64,000 bases of DNA from Serilophus lunatus (lineage: Eukaryota; Chordata; Aves; Passeriformes; Eurylaimidae). The notes beneath the pieces are model-generated. The model did no database searches and was not told where the DNA came from. It was given only the letters and a program-made list of their open reading frames with translations. Of this stretch, positions 49,626 through 63,622 are shown in pieces; positions within the stretch are counted from its first letter, which is position 1, and every line of letters begins with the position of its first letter. Location: contig VXBA01005708.1 of NCBI GenBank assembly GCA_013399895.1, positions 186,001-250,000 on the forward strand, written 5' to 3'. The position numbers and the translations under genes were made by a program.

Positions 49626-52600
49626 GCAGGGCTTGCCGAGCTCTTCTGTTATTGCTGAGTGATTTATGTGGCAGATTCAATTCAGTTTGTGTGTGTCTCA
49701 TGGGGTGAAATGTAATCCAAATAAGTGCTAAAAAGAAGGCATCTACATCTTTAGACTGTGCTACCATTTGAAAGACAATAGTTTTGTAGTTTTTTTCAAA
49801 GTTTTTTTATTTCCTCTTAAGCAGCTGCAGTATGGGAAAAAGGAAGGAGAACTAGAAAATGGAGACTGGGAAAATTATGTTGGCACAGAAACTTATTTTT
49901 TGTCCTATATTAAATGCTTTATGGAGTTTTGGCAATGCTTTATGGAGTTTTGGCTACCCTGTCTCAGAAAAAGTATGATACTCATTCAGACTCAGTATAA
50001 AGGGGCAAGAGGGAAAAGTACATCTTCTATGAAAAGACAGGCTTAAGTCAAAGTTGCTTCATTTTGGGGAAGAAATTAGTATGAACAGATCTGATTTAGG
50101 CATATAAAATCATAGGTTGCAAGAGGATCTTTAGCAAGGATGATTAATTCATATTTCTTAAAGTAGAGGAATTCAAATATAAGTTCGAAACAAAGGGGGG
50201 TGTTTTTTTTTGTGTTACTTGTGCTTGAGCGTGTTCTGTAAGTGATAACAATGAAAGCAGAGAAGCCAAAGTAATATTGATGGAACTAAATGTTCTTGAA
50301 ACATGTGGCTGGATGTTAGGACATAGCCAGGGAAAAGGCATTATATATTGCAGGATGCTATAGTTTTTCTAGTGTACTTTGTCTAAGTACTTTGTGGTGG
50401 TCAGAAACAGAATACTAGGCTAAATCAGTCTTTGATCTACAGAGTATGGCAACTATTTTGTTCTTAAAAATATCATGTAAATATGATTATGTGGGCAAGA
50501 AATTATTAATATTAGCTGGGGATGAACCAATTGTCTCCAGAAATAACTTTCAACAACCACTCTTTTTCATCCAGAACAAGAACTCATAAATTCCTGAACT
50601 ATACTCATAATAAATCTTATAGAAACCAATCTTCTGCTTTGCTGAAGAGCATATACTTGTATATGACTGGCCATAATAGAAGTGGCAGTCCTTCACCTGT
50701 TGCATAGTTGAGTTATGGAGCTGTGTGTTGTAAGATAAATATTGCAGATGCTAAAAACACAGGAGTGTTCTGTGAGAAATTGCTGCAATATTGATAAATA
50801 CACTGAAAAGAAGTAGTGTTCAAATTTTTTTATAAGGAAAAAAGAAAAACTAAAGTGAAAACTGGCTTAAGCCTCTCAGCTGTTAATGGTTTGAGACTGG
50901 GAGATACATACATTCTTATCCTTGCATAAATCATAACTAATAACTTAATGAAAGCATGAAGACTTTAATATTGCAAATATTGTCTTTCCCTTTTCTCCAA
51001 GTATTTTTTTAAATATAAGGAAATCTCTGCTAAATATTATTCAAGTTGAGCTTTGGGGAGTTACTAAATGCCTCTATTTCACTTGCCTCATATCACTTGT
51101 CTTCCAGACTGTAGCATTTTTTTTTTCCCTTTCTCAGCCAGAACAACCTCAGCAGAAGATATTAAAAAAAATCTTTAAAGTTCATTAAAGAGTGAAGGGT
51201 GTTACTACTAGGGTGAGCCAACCACTTGAAAGATACTTGTCAGGATAAGACTGATAAGATCCTTATTGTAATGCATAGCAAAAAATAATTATAAAGAAGA
51301 ATGCTATGGCTGAGTAGCCTTTATTTAAATTTATGCATGATAAAGCATTCCAATGGAATATGATATTCATGTTTTGTGTTGTCCTGTAAATCCTAGTGCT
51401 TAATTCTAAAGAATGAACTAAAACATTTAATAGCTTGGCTTAAATTATGTGTTGAATAGTCTAGCTGTGGCAGCAGGAGTGATTTTGTAAATCCTCAGAT
51501 ATTGGATACTATATTCACAGAAAAGACATTATTTAAAATAATTTTTTAATTTTTAAAAACTCATGGTAAAACAATAGCATATTTTTGGAATGTCATAGTT
51601 TCATTACTGTACTTGAACAGAAATTATTAAAGAAATGTGAGAATATATATTTAGGTTTTCAGTGCAATTTCAGTTTTTAATAATTTTAGTTACTTTTTTT
51701 AACCTATTATGTGTTTTAGTGGCACAGAACATAGAAACAGATGCTTCAGTACAGATGCTACCAATAATCTCTCTGGTCTGATATTTTTACCTTAAGGATA
51801 ACTTTGTTTCACCTCCTAGGGAAGCCTGGGAACTGTTTCTTCTGCAAAAATTACATGATTTGAGGAACTGATTTGTAGCTTCCAGTGCCTCAAGGAATGT
51901 TTAAGTCCTTAAAGTAGGAATAGCTTTTCTTCTATGGCAATCTGAATGTTTTGTGTATGAAGATGAATGCAGTTATATATAGCAATTAGGTGCAGTATTA
52001 GTATCTGAATTAGCAGCTCTGGAATACAGCCAGCTTGTGGCCAGGAAAGCAGCCAGTAGCCTGAAGGAGAAATGCTTTAATTATTATGTAATAACTCCTC
52101 TAGAGAGCTCTCAGTCTTCTGGGAAGCTGCATTGTAATTCTTTGTATTACTTGGGACAGTTGTAACTTCTGTTTAAAAAAACCTGGAAGAAAACTCATTG
52201 TACACTTTCATACTGAGTGAGAAAGTGTACGAATGCTTGAAAACTTAAAGTGAAATTGAAAATTACTTGATCTATTGAATATATTTTACAGCCATCAAGT
52301 CCTTCATAGGATGAGGCTATAGCAAGAGTTATTTGCCTTAAGGATATTGAAGATTCATGTATGTGCTCTTCTGTTTATATCTTAAATATTTTTGATGCTA
52401 GATTTTCCACAATGGATGAATGCAGCACATTTTCTTAGAACTATGGATACGTGAGGTCAAACATCAAGAACATTCTTTTCAATAAATAATAAAGCTGTTC
52501 ATACCAGACATGCCTATAATATTTCTGTTACGTTTCTGTAGGCCCCAAGAGCCTCCTATTAACTTGACCTTGTAATTTTAAGGGCTCCAGTTTTTATTAG

Positions 52601-55461
52601 GTAGGTAAACATTGTAGTATGGGCTTCCACTTTAGCAGCTAGACTTCTTCCCACATCACAGTTCTGTTCTGAAATGCTTCAGATAAGGTCTTTGTTTCTC
52701 TTCAACTGTTGCATTGAAAACCAGCGGAAACCTTTCTCTTTTTGTGCTTTGCCCTGTTGTTGTAATAAAAAGAGGAGAGAATCAAGTGACCAGAAAGGCA
52801 CACTTCTTTCATTAGTAACCCGGAAGCATGAAGAGACAATCAGCATATTGTTAACTCAGTGTAGTTTGGACTGAATGTCTTCACCTGAGGTTTTTAAATT
52901 CCAACTATTCTATTAGCTGTATAAGCCATCAAAAACACTGTAAACTTTGGTTTCATTAAGGAGAATGCTAAATAAATTAACAGCCTGTAGCTCTGAAGTA
53001 ATTTAGTTTGTCACTTCATGCAAGCTACTTAAACTCAGTTTCAGATGCTCACTTTGCCTCTTTCCGTGAATAAGGTGCATGTACCAGTCCATGTGAGATG
53101 GGATTCTCAAAACAAGTAATCCCTGGTGGGCTTGTCTAGTGCCAGTTGCCTTTGTGCCTTCTTGTACTTAGGCAGGGAGGGTGACAGGAAGTTCAGCTGT
53201 TTTGTGGTACCTTCATACCCTGTGGAGCCACTGAAGACAGCGAATCTTGTGCTGCTCTCTTATCAAGATTTACCTGCTGATTTATCTGCTTTTTCTCTGG
53301 GCCTTGCAGATATCCCCCTGGTGTCACAGGCACTCTGATTCTTAGTGCTGCTCTGCAAGTCACACAGAGATCCTGAGAACTGTTCATGACAGTGTAGCTA
53401 CCGTTTGTTTAGGAGGGTGACAGGAAGACATGGACATTCCTGTTGTTTGCAGTTTCCTTTGGACAGTAAAACTGCAGGCTCAGTCTGGGAAAGATAAGTA
53501 AAAAGAAAGAGGAGCCTTGTAGAAGCTGGACTTCTAAGAAGCTTTGTAACTGACTGATCTCCAGGCTGTATGAGAGCATCTGCTCCTTCTGGTCCCTGCT
53601 TATAAATGGTACTTGGTGTGATGTTGTCTTGTGCCATCAATAGCATCTAGGCTCTAAAATGGAACAGATCTCCAGGTCATCTCCTGCAACATACAAGGTG
53701 CATTTGAGCCTTCCTTGACTGCAAAAGAAAAGAAAGAACGAAAGGACGTTTCATAAATTCAGTCTTTACCTTCTAGTCAGTGTCACAGGACCCTGTTGAT
53801 CCTAGTCCTTTGTGTTCCCCCCTCCTGCAGCTTGAGTTTTTGATGCAGAAGTGCAAGTCTGGCAGGGCTATTATACATGGGTTAGTCCTACCCAGGAAAT
53901 GGAGGAAAAGCCCATGAAAGTGCCTCACTCTGAGTGCCTAAAAACTCTGTTATTTTTATCACATGCTCGAAAGACGTGCCCAATAACACCACCTTCCCAC
54001 CCCAAACAGTTATGTCATGGTTCTTTTGGGAACGTTGTTTGCCCTAAAATAAAGGTTTTGTTTCTTGTGCTCGTTTCTGGTTTTCTCTAGCCGTCTGTTC
54101 TCTTATCTTAGATTTACATTGTAAACCCATAGAAGAAACAATTGTTTGCTGGTTTTTCTGTCTTTAGTGCCTTACACAATGGGATCTTCATCATTGTGGA
54201 GGGCTCATTGGCACTTCAACAACACGTCTTTTGAGTCCTGGTGTTGATAGATATACTTGCAAATATTCTCCATTAGCTCTTGGGGTTGTATATGTTTTTC
54301 CAGATAATTTTATTTGCCCTTATTACTGAAACACAATTGTTTATCTAATTGTGACTTTAGGAAAGATATTGTTAACAGAACTCCAGTTACACAGATTTAT
54401 ATCCATTCCAGGTTGAAAGAGTTCTTTTGTTTTCGGTGCAATTTAAAAAAGAAGCTGCAATGTCTTTTGATAATGTACCTTGCATCAGCAGCTTTTTACG
54501 CTTTCTGCTTAGACCTTTTTTTTTCTTAGATGTGGACAATTACAATATAGATGGTACCATATGTACCAGATGTATTAGTTGTAACTGTTGTGCTGTGGCA
54601 GCCTGATTTTACCTGTGTTGTGGCAGAACTGTTAGGTGTAAGATCAGTAATGCCTGTTTCAGAGAGTTGTTAGACTATAGCAAGTAGAGTGATGTGGTTC
54701 TGAACACCTGTATGAAGTGAAGCAGGAAGTTGACTTTTAACTGAATTTTAAACAAATTCAAATCTATCTAAACTATTTAAGATATTTTAGGTACACTTGG
54801 AGTGAAAAACATTTGTGGCTGAAACTATAGTGGACTCACATGAATTGAATCTTAATGATCTGAAGACTTTAAAGTTTTACTTGGTTCTAACTGTGTCTGT
54901 AAAGCTGGAGCAGTATCAAATGTAGTGACATTGTCCTGTCCTGTAGAGAAGTGGTTTTACTACTCAGGTTTGTTTAGTATAAAGTAAAATCACATTCCTA
55001 AAGTGTTTATTACAGTATAAAAATCTATTGTTGCCTACTCATTCAGTATGATCTAGTAATTAATTTAAAGTTATTAATTTTTTTCAGCCAATCTGCTTGT
55101 TTAAATTCGATAAAGTCTAGAATTAAATCAAGTGAAACATGCTAATTGAAGTCAGAATGGATATGAAGCCTCAAAGGTATCTTTAATGACCTAGTTGTCA
55201 GTTTGAATATTAGGTTATTTACTAGAGGAATATTTCTGTTTTTTTAAAAAAATGTGAAATGTAAATTAGTTGATTATATAAATTGTTAGGCTTTTTCTAC
55301 AGAGTTAAGCAAATGTTTTAAAGTGTGTTTAAATGTTTTTAAAGTTGCTACTCAACTTCAGTTCAGCAACATAAAATCTGAGATGAAGCAAATACTAGTT
55401 GACAACTGAGATCACTTGGTCTTCTAAAATGTTGTTTCTTTCTTTTTTCTTTCTTTTGCAG
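49626..55461 (+). other. SLC16A10 intron 1, 3' part
   Basis: AT-rich intronic DNA ending in a pyrimidine tract (TTCTTTCTTTTTTCTTTCTTTTGCAG) that forms the exon 2 acceptor. A perfect local tandem duplication (ATGCTTTATGGAGTTTTGGC, about 49914-49952) is present. No other gene or repeat is recognised. Confidence 0.6.
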
Positions 55462-55606
55462 CATGGGTAGGCTCCCTTTCTATGGGAATGGTCTTCTTCT
55501 GTTCTCCAATAGTCAGCATATTCACAGACCTATTTGGCTGTCGAAAAGTAGCTGTTGTTGGAGCTGCAGTAGGGCTTGCTGGACTCCTTTCAAGTTCTTT
55601 TGTAAG
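55462..55606 (+). CDS. SLC16A10: SLC16A10 coding exon 2, residues 123-171
   Basis: The 145-base exon lies between TTTTGCAG and the donor GTAAAA. The first two bases complete Ala123 and the last two begin Ser171. It encodes AWVGSLSMGMVFFCSPIVSI (TM2), the intracellular loop FTDLFGCRK, and AVVGAAVGLAGLLSSSFV (TM3). The TM2-TM3 loop is the conserved MFS loop motif (DLFGCRK, residues about 145-151). A better-looking donor five bases upstream (TTTT|GTAAGG) would break the frame into exon 3, so the GTAAAA donor is used. That donor is weak against consensus (G at +5 is missing), which is worth noting but still GT. Confidence 0.92.
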
Positions 55607-58600
55607 GTAAAAAAAAAATTAAGTTTTTAACTTACCAAGTATTTCGTCAGTTTTTTACAGAGTAGAGGTAATGCTGATTCTATTGACAGACTATGAAGGA
55701 GTAAACAGTGCTTCTGTTAGAGCAGAAAACTTGTTTTTTGTTTCATCTTTCAAACTACAACTTGTGAACTTTCAACTTCAAATGTAATTTAAAAAGACAA
55801 TAGCATGTCATAAAAGTACCCCCTTATTTAACAGGGACCACTTTGTAAATGTATCAACAGCAAGACTAATGCTATAAGATTAAGTATTGTCCTTGTTGTA
55901 CTTGATGCATGTCGTGTTTTAGCAGGTACGTAAGCATTGTTGCTGTCTTTACTCCCTGCCCTGTCCCATCAATTTGCTTTTAAAACTATGTTGATAGATG
56001 TGCAGTAGGGCCTCCAGGAAAGTGGTCATGTTCTTGTAAAATTGGATGTTTTGATCTATTTTTACTGGTCCAATTGCCAAACATGAAGATAACCTTGGTG
56101 TAATGATACATATTTAATGCTTGTTTTCTTTGTTTGGAAAATTTCCATTGGTTTTGCGTTACTCAAAAAACTGGAAGAGTGGGGTTTTTTCCCTCCATTT
56201 TACAACATTTGTACACATCTGTAACTCTTGGAGAATAAGTTCTAAGAAATTCAAGAGCCACTGATTTTGTTGGATGTGCCTGCCAGAAGATGAGAAAGCA
56301 GGAAGTTTACTTATTCTAGTCACCAACAGAAATTGGCTAGTGAAGATAGGGTAAGAAGTAGCAAGAAAGTAAGGCAGTTGTCTTTATTTCTCTGACTGCC
56401 ATTTTCCTCCCTCCCCCTTAGCAGAATAAGTACAGGAACAATCAAGAGCTACGTTTCAATGAATTTTCTATTTGGATGAAAATGTGTCTATACAGACAAG
56501 CCTGTGAAAGTGTCTTTGCTAGTACTGTGAGCCACAGATGTGAGCTGGCTGTGATGTGCATGGATGAGTGTCCATGCTGTGTGGCACAGTGCCTGGCCTC
56601 TTACATCTCCTTTGGCCATATATCCCCTAATGTGAGAACATGTCCACAAGTTTACAGGAAGAGAAGGCAAATAGTTCCGTCTTAGGTACTGAGACTAATG
56701 TTTATATTTATTCTTGGATTAAATTGTATTTAAGGGAAAAAGAAAGTTTGTTTTCTTGGTTCTTGCACAAGTTTCCTTTTTTATTTTCTGTTAATACAAC
56801 TGCAAATATTTTCCTTAATTAATTTTATTAAAGCAAACAAAACCCTCACTCCCTGATAAGTTTTAAGAAGCTTCTTGCTCAAGGTGAGGTAAGAAAATGC
56901 ATCTTGGAAAATTCTTTCTTCCTCCTTACTTCCTCGTAGTATGTTAAGTGATGAATACTACATCAGTCTTGTTATTATAGATTAAACCTCTTGATCAAGG
57001 ATCATTCTTGTTTCTCTGATATCCAGTGGAACAAAGGCACAGAAGAGAAGAGCAAGAGGAAGCTGTTCTGTAAAGGCTTTAAAAATGTTTTGGCTTAACT
57101 GAATTTTGTTTTGAAGAGCACTTTGGGAGGTGAATTCGTGTAAGAGTGCATGCCAGGTAGATGTGTATACTTGGTGTTTCATTATGCTTACACTAAAATG
57201 ATTTATGCCCATGATGTTATCATTTAATTGAAGGAGTGTAGTTCAGATACAGAAGTCAGTGTTCTAAAATATTATGAAGTAGACAAATGTAAATATGATT
57301 TACTGCTTTTTCTGCACACTAATTTCTTAATATAAATTTTTTCTCTTAGGGAGTTGAGATGTGAGAGTGCTTATAAAGCAGGACAGTAATATGTATGTTG
57401 TGCTGCAGACTCTTTGAATGAATCTACAGATTGAAGCAAAAGTTCCCTGTCCCTACTGTATTATGTTCCTCTGCTCTTTTTGTAATATGTTTTTTATTTT
57501 TCCTGGTTATTTTGTGTTGATAAGGGGGTAAGACTTATATATTACCTTTATGTTGTTTCTGCTGGCTTATATCACGTATAATCAGTTTCAGAAATTGATA
57601 GTTTAATATAGAAAGTGACAAGATTATGTATAATATATGAAACCAGACTTCTGGTGTCAGACATTTTAGGAATTGTTAGACATTTAGGAATTGCTTTAAT
57701 TGTATGAGAAGCTTGGGGAGTGTATTTCCCTATGGAGGGATGCTGATAAATCACCTCCTGTGTTGAAAAGCACTACATAGAGCATTCATACTCCCCTCAC
57801 CAAAGTTAATATATGGCCTAACAGATTAAACTGGTTTTTAGAACTGCTTTAAAAGTGAGTGTTAGCTGATAAAAAAAAGAGATGATGAAAACACTTCACT
57901 GACGAAAATATTTTTCATTCACAATATGGTGTTAAAAAAGTTATATAAACCATCATGTGACACCACAGAAATTTTTATACAAAATTCTTGTACGTTGTGT
58001 CCTTCATCTAAATGTACAAACATGTTTCCTTTGACTTATTAATACTACAACACTAATTTAATTATATTTATGCTGTTATTTTTTGCCTGTAACATTTCTG
58101 AACAATTACCTTTTGATGTCACATGCCTGCCTATGATCAATTACAACAGCTTTGCTTCATTTCACTTGTGTAGTAGATGGTGTAATGGTGGAGAACCTTA
58201 TGATCAAGATCCACCTTAGTCTAAGCTGAAATATTTAATTCTTTATTAACATTTATATCAGTTTCTTAGCGTATTCAATATTTAATCAAAAGGGGATTAC
58301 TTGTCTAAAAAATTAATGCCTAAAAAGTTGCTCACTTGCTAATAATGTATTACTAAAACTTGTCAGGATTTAACTGTTTTATTTTTTCATTATTAATGAT
58401 GCTTACTACTTTTGTTACTGTATTTTAATAATAAACTGTTTAGATATTTGATTTTTCTGGGTTCCTGAGGAACATTCAATATTATGTTTGAACTGCTAGC
58501 ACAGTGAAGAAATGTGTAAATCAAACCAGTATGATGTTCTTTGGAAAACAAAAATCTGAAAACCCGGCTATGGTTGAATTTTGCATTTGGCTAATTTGCC

Positions 58601-58885
58601 CTGACAATGATTTTTAAAACATTTTTAGCTACAGTATTTGTTGTAATTATAATTGAATATAATTATTCTTTTTTACTTGGTCAGTGAATTCTATGACATT
58701 TTCAGTGGAAAGAAATAGAATAATTGCTGAATTAAGTTGACACAGTGTATTTCAACCATAAGCATACACAAAACTCTTAATTTGCTTCTGTAAATACAGT
58801 GGTTGGTTGAAAAGCTGTCTTGTATATGGTAGGTGAATATGAGCAACCCTAATGAATTTCTTTGTTTCCTTTTCTTTTGATGCAG
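55607..58885 (+). other. SLC16A10 intron 2
   Basis: 3,279 bases, AT-rich, from GTAAAA to TTTTCTTTTGATGCAG. No embedded gene, RNA or recognisable transposon seen. Confidence 0.8.
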
Positions 58886-59324
58886 CACCATTGAACCTCT
58901 GTATTTCACCTATGGAATCTTATTTGCCTGTGGCTGCTCATTTGCCTACCAGCCATCCTTGGTCATCCTTGGACACTATTTCAAGAAACGCCTTGGGCTG
59001 GTGAACGGCATCGTCACTGCCGGCAGCAGCTTGTTCACCGTGTCACTGCCCTTCCTGCTGAGAGTTCTGCTTGATTCTGTCGACCTGTTCAACACACTGC
59101 GGGTCCTGTGCGTCCTTATGTTTATTCTGTTCCTGGCTGGATTTACGTACAAGCCCCTGATTCCCAACACCAAAGACAAGGAGGGAGGAAAGAAGGGGAA
59201 GTTCAAATTTCCTCCTGAAAAAAAGATTTGCAATTTCTCCGTTTTCAAGGTTCTCAGTTACCGAATCTGGGCTCTCGGGATCCCAGCTGCCCTTTTTGGG
59301 TATTTTGTGCCTTATGTTCACTTG
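58886..59324 (+). CDS. SLC16A10: SLC16A10 coding exon 3, residues 171-317
   Basis: The 439-base exon lies between GATGCAG and GTAAGT and ends in phase 0. It encodes TM4 (about 177-195, ACGCSFAYQPSLVILGHYF), the second MCT signature YFKKRLGLVNGIVTAGSS (about 202-219), TM5 and TM6 (to about 257), the Lys-rich central cytosolic loop (about 259-285, with KDKEGGKKGKFKFPPEKK), and the start of TM7 (ALGIPAALFGYFVPYVHL, residues 300-317). The central loop is the normal divide between the two six-helix halves. All residues expected for this half are intact, with no frameshift or stop. If the GTAAGT donor were read through, the frame would add 22 unrelated codons and stop at 59391-59393. Confidence 0.94.
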
Positions 59325-62300
59325 GTAAGTCCACCTTTCTTCCTACGTGTCATGTTTGAAACTATTGTTATTTGCCTTTGTGTTACAAATTAAGAGGATA
59401 GGAAGTAAGATTTAAACTGCAAGTTGTGTTAAGGAGAAACAATTATTTAATTTGGGTGTTGTCTGATTTTTAAAGAGTGCTTTAATCAGAACTACTATTT
59501 AAAGCAGTTCAGATTTTGTTCTTTGTTCTTAATCTAAAGTTTAAAATGCTTTAACCATGAAAACACATTTGAAAAATATTCTGTACTATTCCCAAGAGAA
59601 TTTTTTATTTTGGTGCTCAGCTGTGTACATTGCCAGCGATACTTGTGTGCTTTAGGCTTCTGGTGATGGAGAATCTGTCCATCAGCCATTTCTTGTACAT
59701 GTACTAGAGTTAATTTGTCTCCTTAACAGATTTTTTTTTTCTGTAGTACACTCTTTTAGTAATTTAGGTGCAGATGGGAGATACTGGTATTGTGTCAGGC
59801 TGGCACTCATTGCACCACAATGGTGAATTATTTTTGAATGGCTTGCTGGTGGTGCTGTCTTAACTGAAGTGGTGTAAACCAAAAGGCTTAAAAGGAGAAG
59901 GTGGGGGGAAAAAAGGCCCATAACCTACAGTGAGTTGCTCTGTTAGGATCATTACACATCCTTACATTCAAGAGTATTTGGTAGAGCATGGACTAGTAGA
60001 ACTTGTACTCACTATGAAAACAGAGGGATCATTTTAATGTTCATCCATGACGGAACAATTAGATTAATGATATCTTTAATTCTGTCAAAATCTTCAGCAC
60101 CTTAAAGGATCACAGGTTTTTGTACAAGTAAAAAGAAATGGTATCACTGCATTCTAGTCATAGATTTTTTTAGATTACTGACTTTGCACTAGATGCTTAT
60201 TTTAAAAATTAACTTTGGGGGATGATTTGTTTTTTGAACAGCCTTAAACTGACTTTTGTTGGCTGCTAATTCTTGTTACTTAGTTTCTAATCATGTAAAT
60301 CTTATTTTGTAACACTTTGAATTAGACTGTTTCAAAGGACTATACAATCTAAATGACTTAGCTATTGTGACGCCTGATGGTATTTCCTCATAAACTTCAT
60401 AGGGATGTTTTGAAATAAAACAGTCTTCAGAGGGGTAGAAGTGTTGTAGACAAAGCTATTGGCCAAATATGAATCATTAACTCATGCAGAGAACTGAAGA
60501 ACAAGGCTCTACAAGAAGTCATATAGAACTTCTAAAATACTTTATTGAAAAAAATGCTTGTAAGTTTTTACTGAGATGCTTGTTGCTTTCAAATTGAGTT
60601 AAAGGTGGCTAACTTGTAGAGGACAAACTCTTTTATAATTTTTTTTATATTATAATTTTTCTTTTTATTATGGAGTGCTCTCACTCCTGTTGAGTGAGGA
60701 AAGTACTTTTTAATGGAGGTATTTATTTTTATGAAAACATGAATAAGTGGCATATATTGCTTATGGGCATTGATGTATGCTGGGGGACTATTTAAAACTT
60801 TAGAAAGTCCATGTGGGTCTGTATTTGAGAACTTGAATGAATCAATGTTCTGCCCTTCAACACAGATACTTGAGTAGATATCTCTGGATGTTTTTTATCC
60901 TAGTTTTGTCTACTTTTGATAGAAACTCCATACTTTATGTACTTCCAGAAGTACATAGAAGTATGTATTTACAAATAAATCAAAGGCTGTAAGAAAAAAT
61001 AGGTTTCTGCTGGTACATCTACCAAACTAGAAAATGCTTTCCTTAGCTTTTGAAGATAAAAGTTACTATTGTTTCATTGGTACAATTTTACAAATGCAGC
61101 AAACAATACTGGAAAAGGGATATGATGCTTAGGCAAGTGACAGCTTTTTTTATGCTAGAATTCTTGAATTTTTCCCTCTGTTAGGGTTGGCTAACAGCAG
61201 CCAGACTGCTAGAATGGGATGCTGGTTGCAAGTGCATTAAGATAAAATACTTAAAATGAACATCATGCCAACAACTCTTCTCTTAGTCCTCAGACCTGGT
61301 TCCTGTACTTAGCAAGTCCTATTTTTTCCCCCTGGAAAGACAGTTTCAGCCAGAATGGCTGCTCTTGACCATGTGATGAAATGGGGGTACCACAGGACCT
61401 GTGAGTTGGGCTCTTTGTGTCATCCCTTGGGCCCATGGTAGCTGGAGGTCACAGACTCTGTGCTCTAGGCCCTGCTTATCAGCTGCTGTCTGCCAGTTTG
61501 GCACAGCAGAAGAGCTTCCGAGGGCTAAGCAGGGTCTGTGTGTGCTTCTGGGCCAGCCCTGACTTCCCTTTGTGTGTCTGGATTTTTCTGAAGTGTGTTG
61601 GAAAGGAGAATGAAACCTGTAGTGAGAAAGAAGTAAAAGCTCATTTTGGGCTTTGAGTTAAGTGGGTTGGCCAGGTCTTTGCAGTTTTAACTGTCTGCAC
61701 TGTGTTTGCTACATAAAGAAAAACCAGAGAAATGACCTGCTTATGAACTGGGCTCTAACTAAAACACATCAACAAATTGATTATATGGCAAGCTAGATAG
61801 GATTCATGTCAAGGAGTTGGCAAGAATTACCAGTCCCTGACTGGTAATGTGAAAACTGCATGTGAAATAGGCATCATATTCCTTTTGGCCCTTGCAAGGG
61901 AGAGCTAAAAGGGAGAGCTTTTCTTATCCCAATTTAATTGGTGTCACATTCCATTAATAGGTGTTCCATTACATGTCCACTTGGAAATGGGATTGAGATA
62001 AATACTATAAATATGTTTTGACTTAATTTTATTATATACTTTCAGCATTAATTCAGATTGTTGAAGAGCAAACTGATAAGTCATAAGACTTCTAAATCAA
62101 ATAGGTGTTATTCCTCTCAATTTTAAAACCAGTCTATACTTCAGTGGGGTTTTTTTATGGCCTCTAAAATAGGCAAAACTTCAATCACACTTGCTGATAG
62201 ACAAATAAACTAGTTTTGTCCATTCAGGCGTTGGGAGTTGACAACAGCAATCTCAGATTAGTGGAAAGCACTCTGTCCTTACTAAAAACACGTGGAAAAT

Positions 62301-63319
62301 TGCACAAGGAAATGTTTAAGTATATTTGAAGGAAAGTCTGTCTGTGCCACTTGTCCTGTGCTTCTTTTGGTAATAAATAGAGAACTTGTCTTTTTTCAGC
62401 AGTCAGTCTCGTGCTAAGGTTTAGTGTTGTTCTCTCACCCTTAAAGAAATATTTACTTAATCAGGTTTATGCATCCTTAATTCTTAGGAGCTTGTTAGAT
62501 CGATTCTGTAAAAATTTGATACAAGGTCACATGTTAGGTGGCTTAAAAGATATGTTGTTGCTTTTTGTGCTTTATTTAGCCGGGTGAAAATGGATGCTTA
62601 AAATGGATGTTGTTGCTGCTTAGTCTTTTCTAAGTAGTGACTAAGGTCACTCCCAGGCTTCAGTATACATTTAGGACAATAATAATTAAGATACACAGAA
62701 AAAAGGGCGCAGTCTTGTGTTGTGTTTTGATGTAGCAACATTCAGCTACAATGAGGAATCCTGGTAGAACTGAGAATATCACTTTAACACTTTCAGTGCT
62801 GTGTTTCAGTCCTGTAGCAATTTGTCTTGGGGCATTTACAGCTATGGTTTGATTTGGCAGATACAGTTATTGAATGCCTCTTGCTAATGATAGGTCCTGC
62901 CTTATTTATAGTGTCTGACACCTTGCAGGATGAAAAACTGAATTTAATTACTTCATAGTTGTGTGTATTTCTTATGTTTTACTTTTTGTTTTTTTAAAAA
63001 AGGCAGCTGGGTGGTAGATAATGCAGTAAAATGTGTTGATGAAGCTTACCTTTCTAAGTGTAAATATTTTTAATGAAAAAAATGCTCTTAAAGACTGACT
63101 AGATTTATATGAAAATTAAACTTGCTGTTTAAATATGGCTACAGGCTCATATACAAAGCTACCCATTAATTAATATGCAATGTGGGTGTTACTATGACAC
63201 TGACTGTACTCTTAAAAGTTCAGAATGGTTCAGAAAAAAGACTTCAGTATTTTTCACCTTTCTTTGCTTCCTATTTCCTTATTTACTGTGCAAATCTGAC
63301 TTTTCCTCTTGATGCTTAC
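59325..63319 (+). other. SLC16A10 intron 3, partial
   Basis: Starts GTAAGT. AT-rich with a somewhat GC-richer stretch at 61380-61600 that is unidentified. No SLC16A10 exon 4 is present: no frame continues the transporter after the PYVHL end of exon 3. The intron continues past the window. Confidence 0.7.
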
Positions 63320-63622
63320 CCATGATCATATTCCATGAAGGGTACATATTGGCATATGATTTTTGGTATCTGTGTGTATCTGGAATTTTTAGTTTCTGTG
63401 TGGAGTGTCTGTGTTCTATGTCTGTTTACTTCATGTTTAAGATGTGAAAAAATGGTGTGTGTCTGCCCATTTTTTCCAGCAACTTTCTTGGGAGGCACAT
63501 AAGTACCAGATTTAATGTCCTCTACAGATAGATACTGAAGATTTGGTGTCTCATTGCTTGTCTGGAATCTCCGTGTGCCAGGAATAGGTTCAGCTGGAAT
63601 TCCAAGTAATAGGGAAGTAACA
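63320..63622 (-). CDS. Candidate coding exon of an unidentified gene antisense within SLC16A10 intron 3
   Basis: Read on the minus strand, a pyrimidine-rich tract with TATTTTTTTCCCC and the acceptor GTTGTCTGCAG precede 63622, and the donor ATGG|GTAAGC follows 63320. The 303 bases are open in one frame throughout: one base completing a codon, 100 codons (beginning VTSLLLGIPAEPIPGTRRFQ, middle GTYVPPKKVAGKNG, end CQYVPFMEYDHG) and two trailing bases. The reading frame stays open upstream of the acceptor to 63765. The peptide is basic, with a His/Thr/Lys-rich second half. If the donor is not used, the frame stops at TAA three bases on. I do not recognise the family. The second half is CA-rich at DNA level, so chance openness is possible. 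Confidence 0.35.

Noticed and set aside
53641..53740. Possible CR1-like stretch (CTCCAGGTCATCTCCTGCAAC)
   Set aside because: Only a few words resemble CR1 and the order of landmarks is not maintained.
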